A stretch of 30,571 nt of DNA. Origin: a virus. Numbering within the stretch: position 1 is the first letter of the stretch; every line of letters starts with the position of its first letter. The translations under genes and the position numbers were made by a program. Shown one piece after another: positions 14,494 through 21,360 of this stretch. The notes under the pieces were generated by a model. The model saw only the letters and a program-made list of their open reading frames with translations. It had not been told where the DNA came from and did not search any database. The stretch spans positions 1 to 30,571 of the IMG/VR virus record IMGVR_UViG_3300044858_004159; one strand, written 5' to 3'.

Positions 14494-15500
14494 CCGGAGC
14501 AGTCAGGAAACGAACCGATGCCAGCGGCCAGACCCGCTGGATCGCTGATGTCACGATCAACGGCAAACGCCGGCAGGCCAGCGGCTGGACGAAGGCCGAG
14601 GCCATTCGCAAGAAGAAGGAGCTGCAGGCGCTGCTGATCGCCGCCCCCTTATCGGCGGGAGACCAAACCTTCCAGCTCGCGGAAGCCAGGATGCTCAGCC
14701 TGAAAGTGCGCTGGGCCGGGTTGGCTTACGAGCGCACCGCGAGCATTTACAGCCAGGCTGCGGTCGATTTCTTTGGCCCTCACATGCCGCTGGGGGCAAT
14801 CAGCGCCACAGCGGTGGAGGAGTGGCGCTCCGCGCTGCGGGCCCAGGGCAACCGGCCGGCCACCATCAACCGGAAGGTCTCCGCCCTCAAAGCGATGTTC
14901 AGCGATGCCCATCTGCACGGACGCATCACCACCAGGCCGGCGATGCCCAAGCAGCTGAGGGCCGGCGGTGACAAGGACAGAGTGATGAGCGACCGCGAAC
15001 GGGACCAGTTCTGCGAGCACTTCCAGGCGATCGAGGAGCCCGCCGCGGCCCTTGTGCTGGTGTTCCTGCTGGAATCGTGCGCCCGCTGGGGAGAGGTGGA
15101 GAGGCTGCGCTGGAGCGATGTGGATTTCCAGCGGAGCAGGGTGACCTTCTGGAAGACGAAGAACCGCCATCCCCGCACCGTGCCTCTGACCGCCCGGGCC
15201 ATGGATGCAGTGAAGGCGGCCGGTGTGCCGGTGCCCAGCGCCAGGGTGTTCCCCTATTCCTACGACCGCTACCGCCGCCTGTTCGATCGAGCCAAGGAGC
15301 ACATGGGCCTCGCGCACGACCCGAGCCTGACCATCCACACCACCCGGCACACGTGTGCCTCGAAGCTGGCGAGCCGGGGGATCTCGTTGGTGCAGTTGAT
15401 GACCTTCGGGGGCTGGAGCTCCCTGGCTGCCGTGAAGCGCTACCTGCACCTCTCCACCGATGCCCTCTCGGCATGCGTGGAAGCGCTGGAGGCAGGGTGA
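14490..15500 (+). CDS. int: Tyrosine-type site-specific integrase
   Basis: From the ATG at 14490 the protein has 336 residues. The N-terminal arm-binding part (NGKRRQASGWTKAEAIRKKK, about 22-41) is followed by a SAM-like core-binding domain and the catalytic domain. All expected catalytic residues are visible: Arg199 (CARWGEVERL), a Lys in WKTKNRH (222 or 224), His283 and Arg286 (HTTRHT), Trp309 (FGGWSS) and Tyr318 (VKRYLHL). It would recombine a phage attP with a host attB; the tRNA-Leu-like segment at 17085-17129 is the likely attP core. Few T7-like phages carry integrases; some cyanopodoviruses do. Confidence 0.93.
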   Translation: MTGAVRKRTDASGQTRWIADVTINGKRRQASGWTKAEAIRKKKELQALLIAAPLSAGDQTFQLAEARMLSLKVRWAGLAYERTASIYSQAAVDFFGPHMPLGAISATAVEEWRSALRAQGNRPATINRKVSALKAMFSDAHLHGRITTRPAMPKQLRAGGDKDRVMSDRERDQFCEHFQAIEEPAAALVLVFLLESCARWGEVERLRWSDVDFQRSRVTFWKTKNRHPRTVPLTARAMDAVKAAGVPVPSARVFPYSYDRYRRLFDRAKEHMGLAHDPSLTIHTTRHTCASKLASRGISLVQLMTFGGWSSLAAVKRYLHLSTDALSACVEALEAG

Positions 15501-15841
15501 TGGAAGACCCAACATCCAGGGCGGCCGATGAGATGGCAACGGCTGTGGCCAGAGCTGAAGACGCTGCGGTCCGCTCGATCCTTGATTCGTTCCATGGTCC
15601 CAACAACTGGACGATGGAAGAGGCGTTGACTCATCTTCGACGCGCCTACAACCCTTATGTTCGAGGCAATTTTCAGCATGGTCGCCGCTGGTTCCTCTTC
15701 TGGGATGAAATCTGTTTGGCAGAGGTAAAAACCGTCATCGAAACGCATAAAGATGGACCGAACCTCAAAATGGTGGCCACCACAACGGTGAAATCAACGA
15801 TTGCGAGAAGCATGCCGATGCCCGGCAGGGAGGCCTCCTGA
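15500..15841 (+). CDS. Unknown protein after integrase
   Basis: The ATG at 15500 lies in TGATG with the integrase stop, giving 113 residues: MEDPTSRAADEMATAVARAE, then SILDSFHGPNNWTMEEALTH, NFQHGRRWFLFWDEICLAEV and TVIETHKDG. The region is more AT-rich than its neighbours. The frame stays open upstream across the integrase, but that part is out-of-frame shadow. It ends in TGATG with the next gene. I recognise no family; coupling to the integrase suggests a lysogeny-module accessory gene. Confidence 0.6.
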   Translation: MEDPTSRAADEMATAVARAEDAAVRSILDSFHGPNNWTMEEALTHLRRAYNPYVRGNFQHGRRWFLFWDEICLAEVKTVIETHKDGPNLKMVATTTVKSTIARSMPMPGREAS

Positions 15842-16104
15842 TGGCCTGGACCACCTGGCGAAACCACTGCCGCCCGATCATCGCCGAGGTGATCCAGCGG
15901 GTCGGCACCGAAGATCCCAAGGCCCTGAGGAAGGCGCTGCTGGAGGCATACCCCTATGGCCAGCGCAGCATGCACCCCTACAAGATATGGCGCGACGAGA
16001 TCCGGCGCCAACTGAACCCGCCGGCAACCACCTACCGCCGGCCCCGTGTGCCGGCTGTGCCACAGGAGGCCCCGGGCCAGCTCTCGCTGCTGGAGAGCGG
16101 ATAA
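15841..16104 (+). CDS. Small phage protein of the WRxHCRPIIAEV type
   Basis: An 87-residue protein starting in TGATG overlap. MAWTTWRNHCRPIIAEVI followed by LRKALLEAYPYGQRSMHPYKIWRDEIRRQL is a pattern I recall from uncharacterised small proteins in various phage genomes, often near replication or recombination genes. It is basic and helical; the C-terminus (PAVPQEAPGQLSLLESG) is a flexible tail resembling a clamp-binding peptide (QLSLLE), which is speculative. It is the last gene of the integrase unit before a strong terminator. Confidence 0.6.
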   Translation: MAWTTWRNHCRPIIAEVIQRVGTEDPKALRKALLEAYPYGQRSMHPYKIWRDEIRRQLNPPATTYRRPRVPAVPQEAPGQLSLLESG

Positions 16105-16207
16105 CCTGCTCCCCGCCGGGTCGGTCCTACCCGTAAGGCTGGACGCGGTGGCCGCTGTTGCGTAGGCGGCGGCCTGAAACCGTATCGGAGGCCCGGTTTC
16201 ATTCCAG
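16105..16207. other. Structured noncoding stretch before terminator
   Basis: No gene is seen. Inverted repeats GGCCGC/GCGGCC (about 16150-16173) and GAAACCG/CGGTTTC (16176-16200) lie just before the terminator at 16208. They could be the 3' end structures of the integrase mRNA or a small RNA; I see no tRNA. Confidence 0.35.
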
Positions 16208-16254
16208 GCAAGGGGGTCGGCTCACATCTGAGCTGACCCCCTTGCTGCTGTTTT
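16208..16254 (+). terminator. Rho-independent terminator
   Basis: A 17-bp stem (left arm 16208-16224, right arm 16229-16245, one G-U pair) closes on the loop CATC and is followed by GCTG and TTTT. It ends the integrase unit. The stem is nearly symmetric, so it might also work in reverse. Confidence 0.85.
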
Positions 16255-16287
16255 GGGTCCGTGCAGATCTGCGCAGACCCCCAGTGC

Positions 16288-16318
16288 TTGACGCGTTGCG
16301 GGCTGGTGTGCTTATGCT
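16288..16318 (+). promoter_or_regulatory. Promoter candidate for KilA-N gene
   Basis: TTGACG (16288-16293) and TATGCT (16313-16318) are 19 bp apart, a wide but acceptable sigma70 spacing. CTGCAG directly overlaps the downstream edge. It lies 47 bp before the KilA-N start and just after a terminator, so it would start a new unit. Confidence 0.5.
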
Positions 16319-16364
16319 GCAGACGTCAGGCAGCGATGCCCGGCGCCCTACAGCAGAAACAACC

Positions 16365-16973
16365 ATGAACGCCTCAGGCCTCAGCGTCCGCACGTGGAAT
16401 GACGCACCCATCAGCCGCCGCGACAGCGACGGTTACGCCGATGCCACGACCATGTGCCAGGCCAATGGCAAACGGTGGCACAACTACGAACGGCTCGACA
16501 CCTCCGCCGCTTACCTCCAGGCCCTGGCCGACTCCCTCGGCATCCCCGCCGATCGGCTGGTGCTCACCACCACCACCGGCCCCAACCGTTTCCGTGGCAC
16601 CTGGATCCATCCACGTCTCGCCGTGGACCTGGCCCGCTGGATCTCACCGCAGTTCGCGGTGTGGATGGATGGCTGGTTCCTCGAAGAGCTGGAGGCCAAA
16701 GCCAAGCCCAGCCCGTCGCGGCCCTTCATGGTGCTGCCGGGCGAAGACGTGTCGGAGGTGATCAGCGTTCTCTGCGCCGATCTCAGCAGGGAGTCCGAAC
16801 GGCTGGCGGCCATGACTGGATGGCCAACGCGGGGATCCCTGGCCACAGCGGCCGAGTGCCTGGCCCTGATCAGGAGGCGAGCGGCCGTGATCCAAAGCCT
16901 GCTGTCCATCGTTCAGCCGATGGGCCGAGGTGGCGCCATGCCGTCCGCCGTGGTGGTCCTGCAGACCCCGTAA
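16365..16973 (+). CDS. KilA-N domain protein (antirepressor-like)
   Basis: From ATG 16365 (context AGAAACAACC) the protein has 202 residues. Residues about 7-110 form a KilA-N domain: VRTWNDAPISRRDSDGYADA, TTMCQANGKRWHNYERL, a middle helix, then GTWIHPRLAVDLARWISPQF and WMDGWFLEEL. KilA-N domains bind DNA and occur in phage antirepressors and lysogeny-switch proteins. The C-terminal 80 residues are helical and unassigned. It has its own promoter candidate and sits between integrase and RNA polymerase, right next to the putative attP. Confidence 0.85.
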   Translation: MNASGLSVRTWNDAPISRRDSDGYADATTMCQANGKRWHNYERLDTSAAYLQALADSLGIPADRLVLTTTTGPNRFRGTWIHPRLAVDLARWISPQFAVWMDGWFLEELEAKAKPSPSRPFMVLPGEDVSEVISVLCADLSRESERLAAMTGWPTRGSLATAAECLALIRRRAAVIQSLLSIVQPMGRGGAMPSAVVVLQTP

Positions 16974-17023
16974 TGTGGATGCGTCCACCCGTTCTCTGGT
17001 TGCCGTTTTTTGCTGCCGACTTG

Positions 17024-17046
17024 CTGCTTTCCCAAGCAGCAGAAGC
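17024..17046 (+). other. Hairpin upstream of attP-like site
   Basis: TGCTGCTT TCCC AAGCAGCA gives an 8-bp stem. An extra AGCAGCAG copy follows. It could be an integrase arm-type site, a weak terminator for the KilA-N gene, or simply a repeat; no T run follows. Confidence 0.3.
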
Positions 17047-17084
17047 AGCAGCCGAAAAACCGAGAACCCAGGCCAGGACTAACC

Positions 17085-17129
17085 GGGGGCATGGCGGAAT
17101 GGTATACGCAGCGGACTTAAAAACCGCTG
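17085..17129 (+). other. attP: Putative attP core: 5' part of tRNA-Leu(UAA)
   Basis: The segment reads as the 5' two-thirds of a tRNA-Leu: a GGGGGCA acceptor strand, a TGGCGGAATGGTATACGC D arm and an anticodon arm with loop CTTAAAA (anticodon UAA). The first stem position next to the loop is an A-A mismatch. The T arm and 3' acceptor strand are missing (no GGTTCRA, no TGCCCCC nearby), so it is not a working tRNA. Phages that integrate into tRNA genes carry such a partial copy. P-SSP7 has a comparable tRNA-Leu match downstream of its integrase. Confidence 0.7.
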
Positions 17130-17239
17130 CCCACCCTTACGACCCTGCAGAACAGTTCCCGTGACTGGGGCGAGGATAGGGGGACTCACCTCTACAGGGT
17201 CCCGGTGGATTTTCTGCCGAACGGCCCTGTTCCTGCAGC

Positions 17240-19660
17240 ATGAATCCGCCAAGCAGCAAATCCACCACGGTGGACAGGGACCTCCAGCAGCGGCTGGAAT
17301 GGCAGGAAGCCACCAACGCCGAGCAACGAGCGCTGGTGATGCGGCAGGCGCTTCGCCGGTATCGGCGGGAAAGCTGCACCGAATACGGAACCGCCCTGTT
17401 TCAGCAGTTCGCTGATCCCGTCAGCCGAGAGATCGAGGCGATTCTTTATCGCTGGGGCGAGAACCCCCAGCTGGGTGGCCCTGGTTATGGGGCTCTGCCG
17501 CTGGTGGCCGCCCTCGGCAGCCCGCAACGCATCGCGGCGGTGGCCCTGGTCACGATCCTTGACCGCCTCTCCCACGCCGTCAGCTTCCAGGGGCTCGCCT
17601 TGTCCATCGGTGTGGCCGTGGATGCCGAGGTGAAGGCCGGCGAGATTGGCAAGCGATCCCCGGCCAGCCTGGATCGACTGCTTGAGAGGACCACAGCGGA
17701 GAAGCGCAAAGCGGTGCTGGCGATCGCCGCCCGGCCGATCGAGGGATCCAACCCGATCTGGACGCGGCTGGAGCGGGCGACGGTGGGCCTGCTGCTGCTC
17801 GAGGTGGTGCGACGCGAAACCGGGCTGGTGATTATCGACAAGAGCGACCAGCCCAACCGGCGGGCCCAGTGGCGGGTGCTGCCATCAGCCAAGGCCCTGG
17901 ACTTCATCCGGCGCCACCCTCCCCGCAGTCTCCGGCCGAACCGGGGGCCGATGGTGATCGAGCCGATCCCCTGGGAGGGGCTGGTAGGCGGTGGCCACCT
18001 GGCCAACACCTCCCCGGTGGTGCAGATCCGGGCGGCGCGAGGCCACATGGCCATCAGCTACCTGTCGGGCCGGATCGGTCCGCAGCTGGCAGCCGTCAAC
18101 GTCCTGCAGCGGCAGCAGCTGGAGGTAGACCCGTGGATGCTGCGGGTGCAGCGGGAGGCGTGGGACCGGAACATCCCCGGCCTGTTTCCGGTCGAGCGGG
18201 ATCCTGTCCCCGATGCGGGGCCGTTCCCCACCAGCGAACCGCCGGATGTGCAGGATGCCTGGCGGCGCGACCAGGCCCGGCACCACCAGGATCTGAGGGA
18301 CAACAGCTCCAAGCGGCTGGCGATCGAGCGGGCACTCCAGACAGGTGAGGCGCTGGCTGGCAGGCCGATCTATCAGGCCCATTTCCTCGACTTCCGTGGC
18401 CGGGCCTTCACCGCAAACCGGGGTCTCACGCACCAGGGCCCCGACCACCAGAAGGCACTGCTGCGGTTTGCCTCAAGCCAAAGCGTTGGAGTCGACGGGT
18501 TCGACTGGATCTTGAAGGCTGCCGCGGGGCACTGGGGTCTGACGCGCCACGAATGGAGTGCTCGGCTGGAGTGGGGCTTACAGGAAATTTGGCGGCTGAA
18601 AGCAATCGCGGACGATCCAATCGGCAACGCCGACCAATGGCGGCAAGCCAAGCAGCCTTGGCAGTTTCTGCAAATGGCCAAAGCTTGGGCGGAGCCGATC
18701 GGCAGGAGCAGCAGACACAAGGTTCCCATCCGCCTGGATCAAACCTGCTCCGGCGCCGGGATTATCGCGACCCTGCTCCGGGATCGAGCGATGGCCGAGC
18801 TCTGCAACGTCTGTGGCACCGGGCCGAACGACCTCTATTCCGTCGTGGTGAAGCGACTGCAGCAGCAGCTGGAGATCGATCTGCATTGCGGGGATGCGCG
18901 GACCCACCAGCTGGCCGCCGGCTGGCTGGAACTTGGCATCGATCGCAGCTGGGTGAAGGCCGCCGTGATGCACACACCGTTCGGCAGCACCTCCCGCACC
19001 GTGGCCGATGGCATCCGGGATCAACTGCAGCAGCGGCTGGGGCCCGTGGATGACTGGGCAGGCCGGATCTACCGGCCCAGCAGCTACCTGGAATCCAGGC
19101 TGCGGGTGGTGATCGGCACCGAAACCGCATCCCTGATGCAGCTCCGCCGCTGGCTCTGCGATGTGGGCCGCGAGGTGGTCGGCTACCACCAGCAACAGAT
19201 CAGGTGGACCACGCCGATGGGGTGGCCCATGCAGGTAGGCCGGCCGACACCCAGTAAATCCGTGATCCGCACGCACCTCCTCGGCAAGCTCGCAGCCGTC
19301 ACCTTCGAGGAGGACCCGCCGGAAGGCGAGCTGAGCGCCCGGCGGACCAACGGCAGCATCACCGCCAACCTGGTGCATTCCTTCGACGCGGCACTGGTGC
19401 ATGCCGTGGCCTACAGGGCTGGAGAACAAGGTGTGCCGTTGCTGACCAACCACGACTGTTTCGCCACTGATCCGGCCAACGCCAGCTGGTTGCAGAAGAC
19501 CTTGCTCGACGAGTTCCGGGCCCTCTATGCCACCGACTGGCTGGAGGCCATCGCCGAGGAGATCCGTTGCAACGCAGGGCTTAAGGCGCTGCCGCTGCCG
19601 CCACCACGGGGAGCGCTGGAGATCGGCGAGATCGGCAGTAACCCGTATCTGTTCAGCTAG
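17240..19660 (+). CDS. Single-subunit T7-like RNA polymerase
   Basis: The 806-residue protein (T7: 883) carries the phage and mitochondrial RNA polymerase motifs: an FRGRAF block (Arg386 region, T7 Arg425), motif A with Asp500 (RLDQTCSG), motif B with Lys573 (WVKAAVMHTPFGS) and motif C with Asp739 (NHDCFATD), plus NLVHSFDAALVHAV and a YLFS foot in place of T7 FAFA. Asp500 and Asp739 are the metal ligands. In motif B the residue matching T7 Tyr639 is Phe581, which is unusual. It would transcribe middle and late genes from phage promoters. The start ATG follows CCTGCAGC without a Shine-Dalgarno. Confidence 0.95.
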   Translation: MNPPSSKSTTVDRDLQQRLEWQEATNAEQRALVMRQALRRYRRESCTEYGTALFQQFADPVSREIEAILYRWGENPQLGGPGYGALPLVAALGSPQRIAAVALVTILDRLSHAVSFQGLALSIGVAVDAEVKAGEIGKRSPASLDRLLERTTAEKRKAVLAIAARPIEGSNPIWTRLERATVGLLLLEVVRRETGLVIIDKSDQPNRRAQWRVLPSAKALDFIRRHPPRSLRPNRGPMVIEPIPWEGLVGGGHLANTSPVVQIRAARGHMAISYLSGRIGPQLAAVNVLQRQQLEVDPWMLRVQREAWDRNIPGLFPVERDPVPDAGPFPTSEPPDVQDAWRRDQARHHQDLRDNSSKRLAIERALQTGEALAGRPIYQAHFLDFRGRAFTANRGLTHQGPDHQKALLRFASSQSVGVDGFDWILKAAAGHWGLTRHEWSARLEWGLQEIWRLKAIADDPIGNADQWRQAKQPWQFLQMAKAWAEPIGRSSRHKVPIRLDQTCSGAGIIATLLRDRAMAELCNVCGTGPNDLYSVVVKRLQQQLEIDLHCGDARTHQLAAGWLELGIDRSWVKAAVMHTPFGSTSRTVADGIRDQLQQRLGPVDDWAGRIYRPSSYLESRLRVVIGTETASLMQLRRWLCDVGREVVGYHQQQIRWTTPMGWPMQVGRPTPSKSVIRTHLLGKLAAVTFEEDPPEGELSARRTNGSITANLVHSFDAALVHAVAYRAGEQGVPLLTNHDCFATDPANASWLQKTLLDEFRALYATDWLEAIAEEIRCNAGLKALPLPPPRGALEIGEIGSNPYLFS

Positions 19661-19661
19661 G

Positions 19662-19692
19662 CACTAGCGCCAGCGCTAGTGGATGCCCTAGT
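19662..19692 (+). promoter_or_regulatory. CTAG palindrome/repeat operator before SSB operon
   Basis: CACTAGCGC CA GCGCTAGTG (19662-19681) is a perfect 9-bp inverted repeat. CTAG starts at 19664, 19676 and 19688, exactly 12 bp apart, as in the array before the MarR-like gene at 13622. The third copy overlaps the -10-like TAGTAT (19689-19694), and the palindrome covers the -35 region, so a bound regulator would control the SSB operon. Confidence 0.7.
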
Positions 19693-19720
19693 ATCCGGGA
19701 GCCCTACACCCCTGCAGAGC

Positions 19721-20368
19721 ATGGCATCCGAAACGCTGGTCACTCCGGCCGGCGAGGTCCTGTTTGCAAACGTCCTCAAGCCCAAGCTGATCAAGAACGA
19801 TTCAGGCGAAAAGATGCAGTACGGAATCGTGCTGCTTCAAGCTGATCCCGATCAAGATTCCGGGGCAAAGGCCTTCATTGGATCTCTTCATCACGCCTTC
19901 ATGGCCCACTTTGGCGGCAATGCAAAGTACGGGCCGAATGGCAAGCCGTGGAAGCGTGAAACGACCGTTGGCGACAACGGCGTCGAGACTCCTACCGGGC
20001 TTTATCGGATTACATTCGCTCGCGATACGAGAACCAGCCGTGGGACCGAGTTACCGCCCCCTATGGTGCAAGACGCCAAGGGGAACCCGTGGCCTGTTGA
20101 TGTCGCGATCGGCAACGGCTCGGTTTGCAAGATTGCTTATTCCACTTACCTTTGGAACAACGAAAAAGGCGGCAAAGGTGTAACCCTGCAGCTACTTGGC
20201 GTGCGCGTTCTCAATCACGTCCCCTACTCCATGCGAGCCGTGGATCCCGGTGTCTTCGGTGCGCCCGAGGAGGGCACGGACGCCACCACCCTGGCCCCTG
20301 CTGCCGCGGATCCGTTTGGGTTCGATGCTGCCGAGGGTTTCGCCAGTACTGAAGAGGTGCCCTGGTGA
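19721..20368 (+). CDS. Single-stranded DNA-binding protein (gp2.5-like)
   Basis: From ATG 19721 the protein has 215 residues, similar in size to T7 gp2.5. It begins with an OB-type region (TLVTPAGEVLFANVLKPKLI, MQYGIVLLQ), has a beta core with GLYRITFARDTR and VTLQLLGVRVLNHV, and ends in an acidic, aromatic-tipped tail (FASTEEVPW). A tail of this kind docks replication partners in phage and bacterial SSBs. It is the first gene of the operon behind the CTAG operator. The ATG has CTGCAGAGC directly upstream. Its stop overlaps the next GTG (GTGA). Confidence 0.8.
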   Translation: MASETLVTPAGEVLFANVLKPKLIKNDSGEKMQYGIVLLQADPDQDSGAKAFIGSLHHAFMAHFGGNAKYGPNGKPWKRETTVGDNGVETPTGLYRITFARDTRTSRGTELPPPMVQDAKGNPWPVDVAIGNGSVCKIAYSTYLWNNEKGGKGVTLQLLGVRVLNHVPYSMRAVDPGVFGAPEEGTDATTLAPAAADPFGFDAAEGFASTEEVPW

Positions 20369-20574
20369 GCCAAGAAATCCAGATCACGCGGTCATTCTAC
20401 GCCAAGGTCAACCTAGGCAACTACGAAAACGTGAACATCGGTTGCGCGGCCCAAGCGATTGGGCCCGAAGAACAAATGGCCGAGCAAAGCGCTTTTCTCG
20501 GAGACTTCTGCCGCGATCAAGTGCGGAAGGAGGTCGAGGCAATCAAGCGTCGCAAGGGTGGCGGCAATGCCTAA
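20365..20574 (+). CDS. Small basic protein after SSB
   Basis: A 69-residue protein from a GTG that overlaps the SSB stop. It opens with a beta-like stretch (IQITRSFYAKVNLGNYENVNIG) and ends with a charged helix (GDFCRDQVRKEVEAIKRRKGG). The first half resembles the start of small phage proteins encoded beside single-strand-binding genes, but I have no firm family. It overlaps the next gene by eight bases. Confidence 0.6.
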   Translation: MSQEIQITRSFYAKVNLGNYENVNIGCAAQAIGPEEQMAEQSAFLGDFCRDQVRKEVEAIKRRKGGGNA

Positions 20575-20896
20575 ATCATCCGTGGGCAAAACAACCGTCG
20601 AAATCAACGGTGTCGATTGCACGGCAGCCTCTGATCAGCTGGCCGCCGAACAGCGGGAGCTGACCAAGGCGCAGGAGCTGACGAGCTACATGCTCAAGGA
20701 ACACCTGGCCGAAGCGGCAAAGACCAGCATCGCGGGCCGCTTCACCATGGGCCTGTCGCTGACCTTCGACCGGCTGTCCGGCCGGACATCCATCAAGGCC
20801 AAGGTGGCCTATTCCCGCAGGTTCACTGACGAGCTGGAGGGCTTTGCCCAGCACCAGCAAGGCGACCTGTTCTACAACCTGGGGGAGGATGGATGA
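20567..20896 (+). CDS. Unknown replication-operon protein
   Basis: From ATG 20567 (109 residues) the product has KTTVEINGVDCTAASDQLAA, a helical middle (LTKAQELTSYMLKEHLAEA) and GLSLTFDRLSGRTSIKAKVA before an acidic tail. The frame is open upstream, but that part overlaps the previous gene out of frame. GGTGGCGGCA precedes the start. The stop overlaps the RuvC-like gene (ATGA). I recognise no family; co-transcription with SSB and a resolvase-type nuclease suggests a DNA-handling role. Confidence 0.6.
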   Translation: MPKSSVGKTTVEINGVDCTAASDQLAAEQRELTKAQELTSYMLKEHLAEAAKTSIAGRFTMGLSLTFDRLSGRTSIKAKVAYSRRFTDELEGFAQHQQGDLFYNLGEDG

Positions 20897-21360
20897 ACAT
20901 CCTGGCGATTGATCCAGGCCCGGTGCAATCGGCCCTTGTGCTGCTTGGCCCTGATCGCAAGATCCTTGACGCCAGCATCGAGAGCAATGAAAAGGTTGCC
21001 CATCTCTTGAGGGTCGGCCCCTGCGCCTTCGGCTTTCCCCACGTAGCAATCGAAATGATTGCCTCCTACGGGATGCCCGTGGGGGCCGAAGTTTTCGAGA
21101 CCTGCTGCTGGATCGGTCGCTTCGAGGAAGCCTATGTCCACAAGGATCTGATGTCCCGCCAATTCCGCAAGGACATCAAGCTGCATTTATGCGGCAGCAA
21201 CCGGGCCAGGGATTCCAATGTTCGCCAGGCATTGATCGATTACCTCGGCCCACCTGGAACCAAGAAGAACCCCGGCCCAACCTACGGGATCAAAAAGGAC
21301 ATGTGGGCAGCGCTTGCCCTTGCCATTTACGCCCATCACGTTCTCAATCAACCGAAATGA
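20893..21360 (+). CDS. RuvC-like Holliday-junction nuclease
   Basis: The 155-residue protein has an RNase H fold signature: Asp7 in LAIDPGPVQSALVLL, Glu54 in VAIEMIASYG and Asp136 in YGIKKDMWAALALAIYA. These match the acidic metal-binding residues of RuvC-type resolvases. T7 uses the unrelated endonuclease I (gp3) at this point in the operon to resolve branched DNA before packaging, so this gene probably replaces it. The start is the ATG in ATGA overlap with the previous gene. Confidence 0.75.
   Translation: MNILAIDPGPVQSALVLLGPDRKILDASIESNEKVAHLLRVGPCAFGFPHVAIEMIASYGMPVGAEVFETCCWIGRFEEAYVHKDLMSRQFRKDIKLHLCGSNRARDSNVRQALIDYLGPPGTKKNPGPTYGIKKDMWAALALAIYAHHVLNQPK

Noticed and set aside
17085-17180. 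Complete functional tRNA-Leu
   Set aside because: The T arm and the 3' acceptor strand do not form, and the anticodon stem has an A-A mismatch, so only a partial copy is called.
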